Source of the DNA: Nitrospirae bacterium GWC2_56_14
GTDB taxonomy: Bacteria > Nitrospirota > UBA9217
DNA: 21,808 nucleotides
Direction of reading: 5' to 3'
Assembly: GCA_001803705.1 (NCBI GenBank)
Contig: MHDY01000148.1
Location: forward strand, 255 to 22,062
Shown: in pieces, positions 13,307-21,173 of the stretch
Position numbering within the stretch: the stretch's first letter is position 1
Layout: every line of letters starts with the position of its first letter
Translations under genes and position numbers: made by a program
The notes under the pieces: model-generated
What the model was told of the DNA's origin: nothing
The model's database searches: none
The model's input: only the letters and a program-made list of their open reading frames with translations

Positions 13307-13897
13307 ATGACAGGCATCATCCTCGCCGGCGGCGAGAACCAACGCATGGGCGTTGATAAAGCCTTCCTGACAGTCGCAGGAAAACCCCTGATAGAGCATG
13401 TTCTCGGTGCACTCGGAGCAGTTGTTCCGCAGATCATTATCGTGACCAACTCACCGGAGCGCTACCGCTCCTACGATGCCAGGATCGTAACGGACCGGCT
13501 GGACCTGCGCGGCCCGTTGACCGGTATATATTCCGGCCTTTTCAGTTCCGAGAGTGAATACAATGTGGTGGTCGCCTGCGACATGCCGTTCCTGAACGCG
13601 GGACTTCTTTCCTTCATGATGGAACTTGCGCCGGGCTACGATGCTGTAGTGCCCGGTGTTGGAGAAATGACCGAACCGCTCCATGCAGTGTACAGCAGGA
13701 GTCTCCTTCCCGTGATAGAAGAACGGATAGGCAAAAATGAGCGCCGGATACAGGGCATATTCGTCAAGGCCAACGTACGCTACATTACTGAAAAGGAAAT
13801 CAGCCGTTTTGATCCAGAGCGGCGATCGTTCATCAATCTGAATACCCCGCAGCAATATAAGGAGGCAACATGTTCGGACTCGGAACTACGGAACTGA
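13307..13897 (+). CDS. mobA: Molybdenum cofactor guanylyltransferase MobA
   Basis: This 196-residue cytoplasmic enzyme joins GMP from GTP to Mo-molybdopterin, making the MGD cofactor of DMSO-reductase-family enzymes. The nucleotide-binding start IILAGGENQRMGVDKAFL (4-21) is complete. It is followed by GPLTGIYSGL, the metal-binding VACDMPFLN, and PLHAVYS and FINLNTPQQY near the end, as in the MobA family. Length is normal. ATG 13307 is the first codon after the -10 box (see promoter); no ribosome site is visible. The last 28 nt overlap tatA, and the tatA ribosome site lies inside the mobA coding region. The coupling makes sense because MGD enzymes are often Tat substrates. Confidence 0.94.
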   Translation: MTGIILAGGENQRMGVDKAFLTVAGKPLIEHVLGALGAVVPQIIIVTNSPERYRSYDARIVTDRLDLRGPLTGIYSGLFSSESEYNVVVACDMPFLNAGLLSFMMELAPGYDAVVPGVGEMTEPLHAVYSRSLLPVIEERIGKNERRIQGIFVKANVRYITEKEISRFDPERRSFINLNTPQQYKEATCSDSELRN

Positions 13898-14058
13898 TCA
13901 TCATTTTGGCCATCGTGCTCGTGATCTTCGGCGCAAGCCGTCTTCCCCAACTCGGTGAAGGGCTCGGAAAGGCCATTAAAGGCTTCAAAAAGGGGATTTC
14001 CGACTCGCCGACGCAGGACAACGGATCAGATACGCCCAAGAAAGAGAACAAGGGCTAA
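13870..14058 (+). CDS. tatA: Twin-arginine translocase subunit TatA/E
   Basis: This 62-residue protein has one N-terminal membrane helix (GTTELIIILAIVLVIFGAS) ending in the FGASRLPQL hinge, an amphipathic helix (GEGLGKAIKGFKKGI) and a charged tail. These are the defining TatA features. The E residue near position 8 and the F-G pair at the hinge, both important for pore assembly, are present. It multimerises to carry folded proteins across the inner membrane; no tatC or tatB is in the window. A strong AAGGAGG sits 5 nt before ATG 13870, inside mobA. The cytochrome precursor encoded at 12621 has a twin-arginine signal and is a candidate substrate. Confidence 0.95.
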   Translation: MFGLGTTELIIILAIVLVIFGASRLPQLGEGLGKAIKGFKKGISDSPTQDNGSDTPKKENKG

Positions 14059-15840
14059 TTGACCATTGCTGCTCCAATAAAGTGGGTTCTTACGGAATCC
14101 GATGCAGGTGCTGCAACTGCGCTCGCGGAGCAGGCAGGGATCCATCCACTCATTGCCAGGCTGATGGCAAACAGGGGTATCGCCGACCCTGCCGGCGTGC
14201 GGGCCTTTCTCTCCTGCGAGCTCTCAACGCTGTCCGGACCGGGGATCTTCGTCGGGATGCAAGAAGCCGCCGGCAGGATCAGGGCGGCTATTTCGGACCA
14301 CGAGAAGATCGCGGTCTACGGCGACTACGATGTTGATGGAGTGACCGGCGCGGCGCTCCTTTTCCTGGTGCTGAAAAGCCTCCAGGCCGATGTTATCAGC
14401 TACATTCCCGACCGCATCAGTGAAGGTTATGGCCTGCACGGCCCTGCGCTGAACAAGCTCAAGTCCGAGGGCGTTTCCATCGTTATCACCGCTGATTGCG
14501 GGATCAGCGCCCTTGACCAGGCAAGGACGGCCCGCTCGCTGGCCATGGACCTCATCGTTACCGATCACCATGAGCTTATAAGGCAGACCGACGCTTCCGG
14601 CGCTTCCGCTATCGTGCTTCCCGAAGCCTACGCTGTTCTTCATCCGAAGCTGGTCGCTGCGGAGACCCCGGAACAAGTGAAAAAGGACGTTGCAGGACTG
14701 ACCGGTGTCGGCATGGCGTTCAAGCTGGCACAGGCACTGCTGAACGCTCAGACGGATGACAAACAGCTGAAACAGTACCTCGACCTGGTCGCCCTTGGCA
14801 CCATCGCCGATGTGGGCGCGATCATTGGGGAGAACCGGATCCTGGTAAAGCACGGCCTTGACGATATGTCGGCTGACAACGGTTCTCAGCGGAAGGGCGT
14901 GGCGGCGCTCAAAGAGGTTGCCGGTCTTGCCGGCAAGAAGATCGGCGTGGGGGCCGTGGGGTTTTCACTGGCCCCCAGGATCAACGCGAGCGGGCGCCTG
15001 AACCGCGCCGATGCCGCTTTCAGACTGCTTACAACGGACTCTCCCGACGAAGCGCGGGAACTGGCGTCCATGCTCGACGACATCAACCGGGACCGCCAGG
15101 CCGTCGAAGAGCTCATTCAGGAAGAAGCCCGGCGCCTCTGCAGGCAGCTCGACATAGCCGGGACCGGGGCGCTCGTACTGGCATCTGCAGACTGGCATCC
15201 GGGCGTCATCGGGATCGTCGCGTCGAGGATCGTGGAAGAATTCTACCGGCCTGCCGCGCTGATTTCCATAAAAGATGGCATCGGTAAAGGCTCGGCACGG
15301 AGCATCCCGGGTTTTGACCTTTACCAGGGGCTGTCCGCCTGTTCCGACCTGCTCCTTGGTTTCGGCGGCCACAAATACGCTGCCGGCTTCACCGTTGCCG
15401 AGGACCGGATCCCGGAGCTCCGGGAACGTCTTGGTTTGATCGTCCTCCAGCAGATGTCCCAGGGTTTTATCCGCACCCTGGCGGTGGACGGCGCTGTCGC
15501 GCTTGAGGAACTGACACTGGACCTCATGCACGAGATCGATCAAATGGCGCCCTTTGGCCAGGGAAATCCAGAACCACGCCTGGGGGCCCGCGGGCTTACG
15601 GTACTCTCTTCGAAGACCGTCCGGAACAACCACCTGAAACTTCAGCTCCGGCAGCAGGGAGGCGGTTCTTTCGGCGCCATTTTTTTCAGCCGGGGAGGGC
15701 GACCGGCTAAAACAGTGGTCGAAGGCTCAAAAATTGCGGTTGTGTTCACGCCCCGTATCAATGTATGGAACGGAAGATCTGCCGTTGAGCTCGAGATCAG
15801 GGACATTAAGATAGAGACGTCCGAGGGTAAGAAGGTATGA
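14059..15840 (+). CDS. recJ: Single-stranded-DNA-specific 5'-3' exonuclease RecJ
   Basis: This 593-residue DHH/DHHA1-family nuclease acts in recombination, mismatch and base-excision repair. Visible motifs: YGDYDVDGVTG (D89, D91, D93), ITADCGIS, VTDHHEL (D169-H170-H171), HPK, VALGTIADVG, then the DHHA1 part with SADWHPGVIGIVASRI, GKGSARSIPGFDLY and GGHKYAAGFTV, and a C-terminal OB-type domain after MAPFGQGNPEP. All metal ligands expected of RecJ are present. The TTG start at 14059 follows directly on the tatA stop, with AGGG 4 nt upstream; the next plausible start would cut the N-terminal domain. The last few codons and the stop lie inside a repeat array that continues into the spacer. Confidence 0.95.
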   Translation: MTIAAPIKWVLTESDAGAATALAEQAGIHPLIARLMANRGIADPAGVRAFLSCELSTLSGPGIFVGMQEAAGRIRAAISDHEKIAVYGDYDVDGVTGAALLFLVLKSLQADVISYIPDRISEGYGLHGPALNKLKSEGVSIVITADCGISALDQARTARSLAMDLIVTDHHELIRQTDASGASAIVLPEAYAVLHPKLVAAETPEQVKKDVAGLTGVGMAFKLAQALLNAQTDDKQLKQYLDLVALGTIADVGAIIGENRILVKHGLDDMSADNGSQRKGVAALKEVAGLAGKKIGVGAVGFSLAPRINASGRLNRADAAFRLLTTDSPDEARELASMLDDINRDRQAVEELIQEEARRLCRQLDIAGTGALVLASADWHPGVIGIVASRIVEEFYRPAALISIKDGIGKGSARSIPGFDLYQGLSACSDLLLGFGGHKYAAGFTVAEDRIPELRERLGLIVLQQMSQGFIRTLAVDGAVALEELTLDLMHEIDQMAPFGQGNPEPRLGARGLTVLSSKTVRNNHLKLQLRQQGGGSFGAIFFSRGGRPAKTVVEGSKIAVVFTPRINVWNGRSAVELEIRDIKIETSEGKKV

Positions 15841-15929
15841 AGTTAAAAAGGTAGGCGGATACACCGGCTGTTTCTTACCTTCCTGCCGTCTTACCCTCTG
15901 TCGTCCTACCTTCTGTCGTCTTACCTTCC
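15825..15929. repeat. Inverted short-period repeat arrays at the recJ 3' end
   Basis: Left arm 15826-15857 reads as four octamers GGTAAGAA, GGTATGAA, GTTAAAAA, GGTAGGCG. The right arm (15873-15929) is its degenerate reverse complement with a 15-16 bp period; on the minus strand it reads GGTAAGACGACAGAA, GGTAGGACGACAGAG, GGTAAGACGGCAGGAA, GGTAAGAAA. The arms are separated by about 15 nt containing CACCGG. The left arm encodes the last RecJ residues (GKKV and stop). The structure fills most of the 113-bp spacer to the (p)ppGpp synthetase gene. Confidence 0.75.
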
Positions 15930-15953
15930 CAAATTCGGAATTTCAGAGAGCCT

Positions 15954-18110
15954 ATGTCCGTTATTCGTCTCGAAGACATTGTGGAACGCATTCAGAGCTA
16001 TCATCCGGACGCGGATGTTGATCTGCTGAGGCGCGCCTACATCTTTTCCGCCAAGGCCCATCAGGGGCAGGTGCGCCTCTCCGGGGAATCCTACCTGATC
16101 CATCCCATCGAGGTCGCGGCCATACTCGCGAGCCTCAAGCTTGATGTTGCCACCGTTGCCGCCGGCCTGCTCCACGACACGATCGAGGATACGACCTCCA
16201 CGCAGGAGGAGATCAAGAGCCTGTTTGGGGAGGAAGTGGGCATGCTCGTCGACGGCATGACCAAACTGAGCCGCATGGAGCTCCAGAGCAGGGAACAGCG
16301 CGAGGCGGATAACTTCCGCAAGATGATCGTCGCCATGGCCAAGGACATCCGGGTCATCCTGATCAAGCTGGCCGACCGGCTCCATAACATGCGTACGCTG
16401 AAATCGCTCTCTCCCGAGAAGCAGCGCCGTATTGCACAGGAAACGCTCGATATTTACGCGCCCCTCGCCAACCGCCTCGGGATCTCCAAGATCAAGATCG
16501 AGCTCGAAGACCTTTCGTTCATGTATTTAAACCCCGAAGCGTACCGGGACCTGGTGCAGAAGGTCTCCCAGCGCCGCATCGAGCGCGAATCCTACATTAA
16601 CGAGCTCATGGAGACCATGCGGGGACAGCTCGCGGAGCAAGGCTACCAGGGCGAGGTCAAAGGCCGGCCCAAGCATTTCTTCAGCATCTATCAGAAGATG
16701 CAGAAACAGGGGATCGCTTTTGAAGACATCTACGACCTGATCGCGATCAGGATCATTACCGATACCAAGGCGAATTGCTATGCGATCCTGGGCCTCATCC
16801 ACTCGCTCTGGACGCCGGTCCCCGGCCGGTTCAAGGATTTCATCGGCGTGCCCAAATCCAACCTCTACCAGTCGCTCCACACCACGGTCATCGGACCCAA
16901 GGGTGAACGGGTGGAGTTCCAGATCAGGACCGATGAAATGCATCGCCTTGCCGAAGAAGGCATTGCCGCACACTGGCGGTATAAGGAAAAATCGCCGGTA
17001 AGCCAGCGGGAGGAGCAGCAATTTGCCTGGCTCCGTCAGCTGATGGAATGGCAGCGTGACCTCCCGGACGCAAAAGAGTTCATGGACACGGTCAAGGGCG
17101 ACCTGTTCCCGGAAGTTATCTACGTTTTTACGCCGCGGGGCGATGTGAGGGAGCTGCCGCAGGGTTCCACGCCCGTTGATTTCGCCTACAGCATTCATAC
17201 GGACATCGGCCACGCGTGCGTAGGCGGCAAGGTGAACGGCAAGATCGTGCCGCTCAAACACCAGCTCCGCAACGGGGACAAGGTCGAGGTGGTCACGCAG
17301 ACGGGCCATACGCCGAGCCGGGACTGGCTCAAGTTCGTCAAAACCTCGAAAGCGCGGACCCGGATCAAGGCCTGGCTCAAGATCGAAGAGCGCAGGAGAA
17401 GCATTCTGCTCGGCAGGGAACTGCTCGAAAAAGAGCTTCGTAAGCACGACCTGAACCCCACCAAGGTCCTCAAGTCGGACGAACTTCCCCAGATTGCCAT
17501 CGAGCTTTCGCAGAACACGATCGACGACCTGCTTGCCGCAATCGGCTATGGCAAGGTCTCTCCCCACATGGTCGCGAACAAGCTCGCGCCGGACAAGCAG
17601 CATGTCGAGCCGCCGGTGAAAAAACCGCCGTCCAAACATGCCAAACCCGCGGGCGACGGAAGCGGGGGGATGAAGATCAGCGGCATGGACAATATGATGA
17701 TCCACCTCTCAAAATGCTGCAATCCCGTTCCCGGCGACCAGGTGGTCGGGTTTATCACCCGGGGCAGGGGTGTTTCCGTGCATACCGCTGATTGTCCCAA
17801 TGTTGGGGAGCTCACCTTTGACAAGGACCGGCTGGTCGATGTGACCTGGGGAGATTTCCATACCAGTGCGCACGCGGTAAAGATAACGGTGCGGACCATT
17901 GACAAGCCCGGCCTCCTAGCAAGCGTTTCCTCAACGATCAGCGCGCTGGAGGCGAATATAACGCACGCCGAAGCGACAACGGACGAGAACAAAGGGGCAA
18001 CGCTTAATTTTACGCTGGACATCAAGGATGTGGAGCACCTGAACAAGGTCATCAAGAATATCGAAGGCATTAAGGGCGTTATCGACGTAAAGCGGGTCAA
18101 GACCGGGTAG
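15954..18110 (+). CDS. Bifunctional (p)ppGpp synthetase/hydrolase (RelA/SpoT, Rel)
   Basis: This 718-residue stringent-response enzyme makes and degrades (p)ppGpp. The hydrolase HD domain is intact: H50, H74-D75, E78-D79 (LLHDTIEDT) and LADRLHNMRTL. The synthetase domain follows with GRPKHFFSIYQKM, IYDLIAIRII, and R292-F-K-D295, the RxKD motif of bifunctional rather than RelA-only enzymes, then YQSLHTTVIGP and VEFQIRT. A TGS domain (VFTPRGDVRELPQGSTPVDFAYSIHT), a helical/zinc-finger region with CCNPVPGD and a C-terminal ACT domain (KITVRTIDKPGLLASV) complete the normal layout. No domain is missing. Start ATG 15954 is preceded by a weak AGAGAG. Confidence 0.96.
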   Translation: MSVIRLEDIVERIQSYHPDADVDLLRRAYIFSAKAHQGQVRLSGESYLIHPIEVAAILASLKLDVATVAAGLLHDTIEDTTSTQEEIKSLFGEEVGMLVDGMTKLSRMELQSREQREADNFRKMIVAMAKDIRVILIKLADRLHNMRTLKSLSPEKQRRIAQETLDIYAPLANRLGISKIKIELEDLSFMYLNPEAYRDLVQKVSQRRIERESYINELMETMRGQLAEQGYQGEVKGRPKHFFSIYQKMQKQGIAFEDIYDLIAIRIITDTKANCYAILGLIHSLWTPVPGRFKDFIGVPKSNLYQSLHTTVIGPKGERVEFQIRTDEMHRLAEEGIAAHWRYKEKSPVSQREEQQFAWLRQLMEWQRDLPDAKEFMDTVKGDLFPEVIYVFTPRGDVRELPQGSTPVDFAYSIHTDIGHACVGGKVNGKIVPLKHQLRNGDKVEVVTQTGHTPSRDWLKFVKTSKARTRIKAWLKIEERRRSILLGRELLEKELRKHDLNPTKVLKSDELPQIAIELSQNTIDDLLAAIGYGKVSPHMVANKLAPDKQHVEPPVKKPPSKHAKPAGDGSGGMKISGMDNMMIHLSKCCNPVPGDQVVGFITRGRGVSVHTADCPNVGELTFDKDRLVDVTWGDFHTSAHAVKITVRTIDKPGLLASVSSTISALEANITHAEATTDENKGATLNFTLDIKDVEHLNKVIKNIEGIKGVIDVKRVKTG

Positions 18111-18186
18111 GGCCCGTTCCCGTATCCAGGCGCCTTCAACTAAACCCGAACGAAAAACCTCATACAAAAAAAACTATCAGTAATGG

Positions 18187-18215
18187 TTTACTTTAATAAT
18201 TACTATATATATATT
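18187..18215 (+). promoter_or_regulatory. Candidate promoter of ridA
   Basis: TTTACT (18187-18192), 17-nt spacer, TATATT (18210-18215), in a strongly AT-rich stretch between the rel stop and ridA. A second TATAAT at 18230-18235 lacks a matching -35. The predicted leader is about 40 nt and contains the ridA ribosome site. Confidence 0.5.
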
Positions 18216-18238
18216 ATCAACTACTTATATATAATAGT
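18202..18238. other. AT-only imperfect dyad upstream of ridA
   Basis: ACTATATATATA (from 18202) pairs with TATATATAATAGT (to 18238) with one bulge, around a centre containing CAACTACT. It overlaps the candidate ridA promoter, so it could be an operator or merely easily melted promoter DNA. There is no T-tract terminator form. Confidence 0.45.
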
Positions 18239-18260
18239 TAAACGATGAATGGAGGTTATT

Positions 18261-18644
18261 TTGGCACGAGAAATCATTGTTACCAATGATGCGCCTAAAG
18301 CAATCGGCCCTTATTCGCAGGCGGTTAAGGCAGGGGGCATGGTCTTTATCTCCGGCCAGATACCAATCGACCCGAAGACAGGCTTGGTTGCCCAGTCGGA
18401 CATAAAAACGCAGACAAAACTGGTCATGGAGAACGCCAAGGCAATCATTGCCTCCGCAGGCTGCGCCATGTCCGACATTGTCAAGGCGACGATCTACCTG
18501 AAGAACATGTCCGACTTTGCTGCAGTGAATGAAGTGTACGGCGGCTATTTCCCGGTTGATCCGCCGGCGCGTGCCACCGTCGAGGTCTCGCGCCTTCCCA
18601 AGGATGTTGCCGTTGAGATAGATTTTATTGCCTGCAAGGAGTGA
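18261..18644 (+). CDS. ridA: Reactive intermediate deaminase RidA (YjgF/YER057c/UK114 family)
   Basis: This 127-residue enzyme hydrolyses reactive enamine/imine intermediates such as 2-aminoacrylate formed by PLP enzymes. Landmarks: EIIVTNDAPKAIGPYSQAV, VFISGQIPIDPKTG, an AGCAMSDIVKATIYL stretch, and the substrate-binding Arg in PPARATVEVSRLPKD, followed by VEIDFIAC. Length and order are those of the archetypal RidA. TTG 18261 is chosen over the in-frame ATG 18249 because GGAGG (18251-18255) lies 5 nt before the TTG and because the protein then starts as in the family. It converges with the CAP-domain gene after 7 bp. Confidence 0.95.
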   Translation: MAREIIVTNDAPKAIGPYSQAVKAGGMVFISGQIPIDPKTGLVAQSDIKTQTKLVMENAKAIIASAGCAMSDIVKATIYLKNMSDFAAVNEVYGGYFPVDPPARATVEVSRLPKDVAVEIDFIACKE

Positions 18645-18651
18645 GGGAGTA

Positions 18652-19260
18652 TCAGCAGAAATTCTGCGTGATATAGACCTTATCGTCAGGTGAGACTGAA
18701 ACACCAATGCCTTCGCTGACCCAGTAGGGCATCAGGATGTTCTTCCGATGCCCCGGACTGTTCATCCACCCGTCCACGGTCGTTTCAGCGATCCTGTCGA
18801 CGGAGTTCCAGTCATAACGCCTGACACCGTTAGTGATCGTGACCTTATCATAGAGATTATTTTGAAAGATATTTTCCCCGCCGGTGTAGTAGACCTTTCC
18901 CTGACCGCGAACTTCACACTGATATCCTTCCTGTTTGTACCGGTAGGAAAAATCATGTCCATCTTGAGAAACATGGCTGAAATAACCTCTTTTGGCCATG
19001 TCCCTGCTGTGTTTCCGCGCAATACTGCTAAGCGTATCATTCCATACAAGCGAAGAAAGACCATGCTTTTTCCGTTCAACATTGACCAGAACATGAATGC
19101 GCTTCTCAAGCTCCGCGGCGCGCATCTCGGGCTTTGACCGGCTGTCACCGGGGGGAGGGGCAGGGGAGATGCGGGCCGACCGCGGCGCATGACATGCTGT
19201 GAAAACCGCATAGAACACCATCAGTATGACCGATAAACGTAAAAGCTCTTTTCTTTTCAT
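18652..19260 (-). CDS. CAP-domain (SCP/PR-1, YkwD-like) exported protein
   Basis: This 202-residue protein has a signal sequence (RLSVILMVFYAVFTAC) with a possible lipobox FTAC, a short Pro-rich linker (PAPPPGDSRSKP) and one CAP domain. CAP landmarks are VERKKHGL, HSRDMAKRGYFSH, GENIF, and the signature NSPGHRKNIL, ending EGIGVSVSPDDKVYITQNFC. The His and Glu residues of the CAP cleft are present. Bacterial members are secreted or cell-surface proteins of mostly unknown activity. ATG 19260 has GGAG about 7 nt upstream and starts the signal peptide. It is divergent from the lytic transglycosylase gene. Confidence 0.88.
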   Translation of the reverse strand: MKRKELLRLSVILMVFYAVFTACHAPRSARISPAPPPGDSRSKPEMRAAELEKRIHVLVNVERKKHGLSSLVWNDTLSSIARKHSRDMAKRGYFSHVSQDGHDFSYRYKQEGYQCEVRGQGKVYYTGGENIFQNNLYDKVTITNGVRRYDWNSVDRIAETTVDGWMNSPGHRKNILMPYWVSEGIGVSVSPDDKVYITQNFC

Positions 19261-19388
19261 CGCCGTCTCCCTGAACTGAATTTTGATCATAGTATCACAT
19301 CCCCCGCCATCTTGCATGGTCATTGCTTCTCTATTATTGAAACGGTGCGATAAAAACCTAATTTTATCAAGGCTGAATCAAATATTTA

Positions 19389-19417
19389 TTGCATTTTTCA
19401 TCGTCATCGTTTAGTAT
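19389..19417 (+). promoter_or_regulatory. Candidate promoter of the MltD-like gene, near-leaderless
   Basis: TTGCAT (19389-19394), 17-nt spacer, TAGTAT (19412-19417). Eight nt separate the -10 from the ATG at 19426 and no Shine-Dalgarno is present, so the mRNA would have a leader of 0-2 nt. Confidence 0.55.
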
Positions 19418-19425
19418 CACTGCCT

Positions 19426-20856
19426 ATGAACTCACTTACACTTATACGCCCTATCATCGTACTGTCTCTCTTTATGAGTCTGTTCGCATGCGCAGCCCAA
19501 AAGTCACCCGAGGCCGCTGCATTGGATAGTGCGCCGGCAATGGCTGTCCAGGAACAGGACGGACCGGCCTCACCTCAGCCGGCCGAGGCCAGGATCGATT
19601 ACGCACATACAGAAGCAGTCGCTGCAACGCAAGATGAAAAGACCACGGTCAAAGCCGATACGGCCGATGACGTCCAGAGTTTTCTCGATACGGCCCTGGA
19701 GCTCACCGAAACCGCCCAGGAATACTGGGAAGAAGACGACATGGACCAGGCGATCGAATCCCTTGATCAGGCCTATGCGCTGATCTTAAAGGTCCCCAAC
19801 AATCAGAAGAACACCCAGCAAAAAGAAGACCTCCGGTTCATGATCTCCAAAAGGATCATGGAGATGTATGCTTCCCAGCAGACCACGGTCAAGGGGAGTT
19901 ATAATGCCATCCCCATGGTGGTGAACGATCATGTAAAGCGTGAGATACTGTCATTCCAGACCGTGGAACGCGATTTCTTCCTGGAATCCTATAAACGCTC
20001 CGGCAGATACCGCAACGAGATGGCACAGGCATTGAGGGCAGCCGGACTGCCCGAAGAGCTATCATGGCTGCCGCTCATCGAAAGCGGGTTCAAGATCAGG
20101 GCATTGTCCCGTTCCCGCGCCTTCGGCCTCTGGCAGTTCATCCCTTCCACCGGATACAAGTTCGGCCTCAAAAGAAACGCCTGGATCGACGAGCGGCTCG
20201 ATCCTGATAAATCCACCGCAGCGGCCATTGCCTACTTTAAAGAGCTCCATAATATGTTCGGCGACTGGGCGACCGTTCTCGCAGCATATAATTGCGGAGA
20301 AGGCTCCGTGGGGCGTGTCATCCGGAGTCAGAAGGTCAATTATCTCGATAATTTCTGGGACTTCTATGAGCGGCTGCCGCGAGAAACAGCCCGCTATTTC
20401 CCCCGATTCCTTGCCGTGCTGGCCATCATCAACGACCCGGCACACTACGGCTTCACCCTGACGGAACTCGACCAGCCGCTGCCGTACGAAACAGTGACCA
20501 TAGAACGGCCGGTGCGCTTAAGCGACATGTCCGCAAAACTCGGGATCGAGCCAGGTGAACTCTCGGCGTTGAACCCTGAACTGCGGCGTGATGCAACACC
20601 GGGCACCAGCTATTCGCTCCGCGTTCCCCCCGGCAAAGGCGAAGCGCTTCTTGCCAGCCTTGACAAGTTGCCGAAATGGTCGCCACCGCAGGTGGAATAT
20701 GTCGTGCATCGAGTGAGACGCGGCGAGACGCTGTCGCTCCTGGCGCTCCGCTACCGTACGAGCATCAATAAGATCATGGAAGTGAACAACTTCCGGCGCG
20801 GAAAACTGCTCAGCATCGGACAGAGGATAAAGATCCCGGTAAAGAATTCCGTCTGA
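19426..20856 (+). CDS. Membrane-bound lytic murein transglycosylase, MltD-like lipoprotein
   Basis: This 476-residue lipoprotein (lipobox LFAC, C22) cleaves peptidoglycan glycan strands to form 1,6-anhydro ends. After a low-complexity Ala/Asp/Glu-rich region (23-80) and a helical segment with a TPR-like look (about 85-150), the SLT catalytic domain has LPLIESGF with catalytic E219, RAFGLWQFIPSTG, DPDKSTAAAIAYF and VLAAYNCGEG. The C-terminus carries a degenerate LysM-like repeat (about 365-400) and one clear LysM domain (HRVRRGETLSLLALRY to GQRIKIP) for peptidoglycan binding. E. coli MltD has a similar SLT plus LysM layout. ATG 19426 gives the lipoprotein signal; no ribosome site is visible (see promoter). 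Confidence 0.92.
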   Translation: MNSLTLIRPIIVLSLFMSLFACAAQKSPEAAALDSAPAMAVQEQDGPASPQPAEARIDYAHTEAVAATQDEKTTVKADTADDVQSFLDTALELTETAQEYWEEDDMDQAIESLDQAYALILKVPNNQKNTQQKEDLRFMISKRIMEMYASQQTTVKGSYNAIPMVVNDHVKREILSFQTVERDFFLESYKRSGRYRNEMAQALRAAGLPEELSWLPLIESGFKIRALSRSRAFGLWQFIPSTGYKFGLKRNAWIDERLDPDKSTAAAIAYFKELHNMFGDWATVLAAYNCGEGSVGRVIRSQKVNYLDNFWDFYERLPRETARYFPRFLAVLAIINDPAHYGFTLTELDQPLPYETVTIERPVRLSDMSAKLGIEPGELSALNPELRRDATPGTSYSLRVPPGKGEALLASLDKLPKWSPPQVEYVVHRVRRGETLSLLALRYRTSINKIMEVNNFRRGKLLSIGQRIKIPVKNSV

Positions 20857-20885
20857 TCGCGAATAGGCATTGTCCGATCTTTTTT
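20855..20885 (+). terminator. Weak intrinsic terminator after the MltD-like gene
   Basis: GATCG (20855-20859) pairs with CGATC (20875-20879) across a 15-nt loop and is followed by six T (20880-20885). The stem is short and overlaps the TGA stop, so efficiency is doubtful. Confidence 0.4.
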
Positions 20886-21173
20886 CTTTAGCGCCATCCA
20901 ACACCCTCATGCCGGATGTGAATCATCCCCGGTCTGTTCATCATGTACTCGTCACGAAGGCCCTTCATCGCGAGGGTAAGGCTTGTTCTGGCACCATCGA
21001 CAGACTGCGGAACAATGCTGCAGTCAGAAGGCGGCCTCCTGATTCGCTGAACCGCTCCTGTTTCTGCTCTACTGAAACCTGACAATAACACTTCGATGCC
21101 GGGCCGGTTCCGGGATCTTCAGGCATAGATTGGCAAGGGAGTGCCATTCATTTCAGAATAACGGGGGTGAGTC
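20886..21173. other. Intergenic region with no supported gene
   Basis: About 290 bp between the MltD-like and DUF2914 genes. Short open frames of 60-80 codons exist on both strands, but none has a ribosome site, a recognisable domain or a convincing composition, and they overlap one another. Near the right end TTGGCA (21130-21135) and CAGAAT (21154-21159, spacer 18) could be the promoter of the DUF2914 gene. I see no tRNA, known RNA fold or long inverted repeat. Confidence 0.5.

Noticed and set aside
14965..15633. 222-codon minus-strand frame inside recJ
   Set aside because: It is antisense to conserved RecJ motifs, with no independent start signals.
16527..17705. 392-codon minus-strand open frame opposite the (p)ppGpp synthetase gene
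   Set aside because: Long antisense frames are common in GC-rich codon usage; the plus-strand protein has all family motifs and the antisense product matches nothing I know.
18249..18260. ATG 18249 as ridA start
   Set aside because: It overlaps the GGAGG ribosome site; TTG 18261 has correct spacing and gives the family N-terminus.
20888..21091. Short overlapping open frames on both strands between the MltD-like and DUF2914 genes
   Set aside because: They have no ribosome sites, no domains and mutually overlapping frames; they are treated as non-coding.
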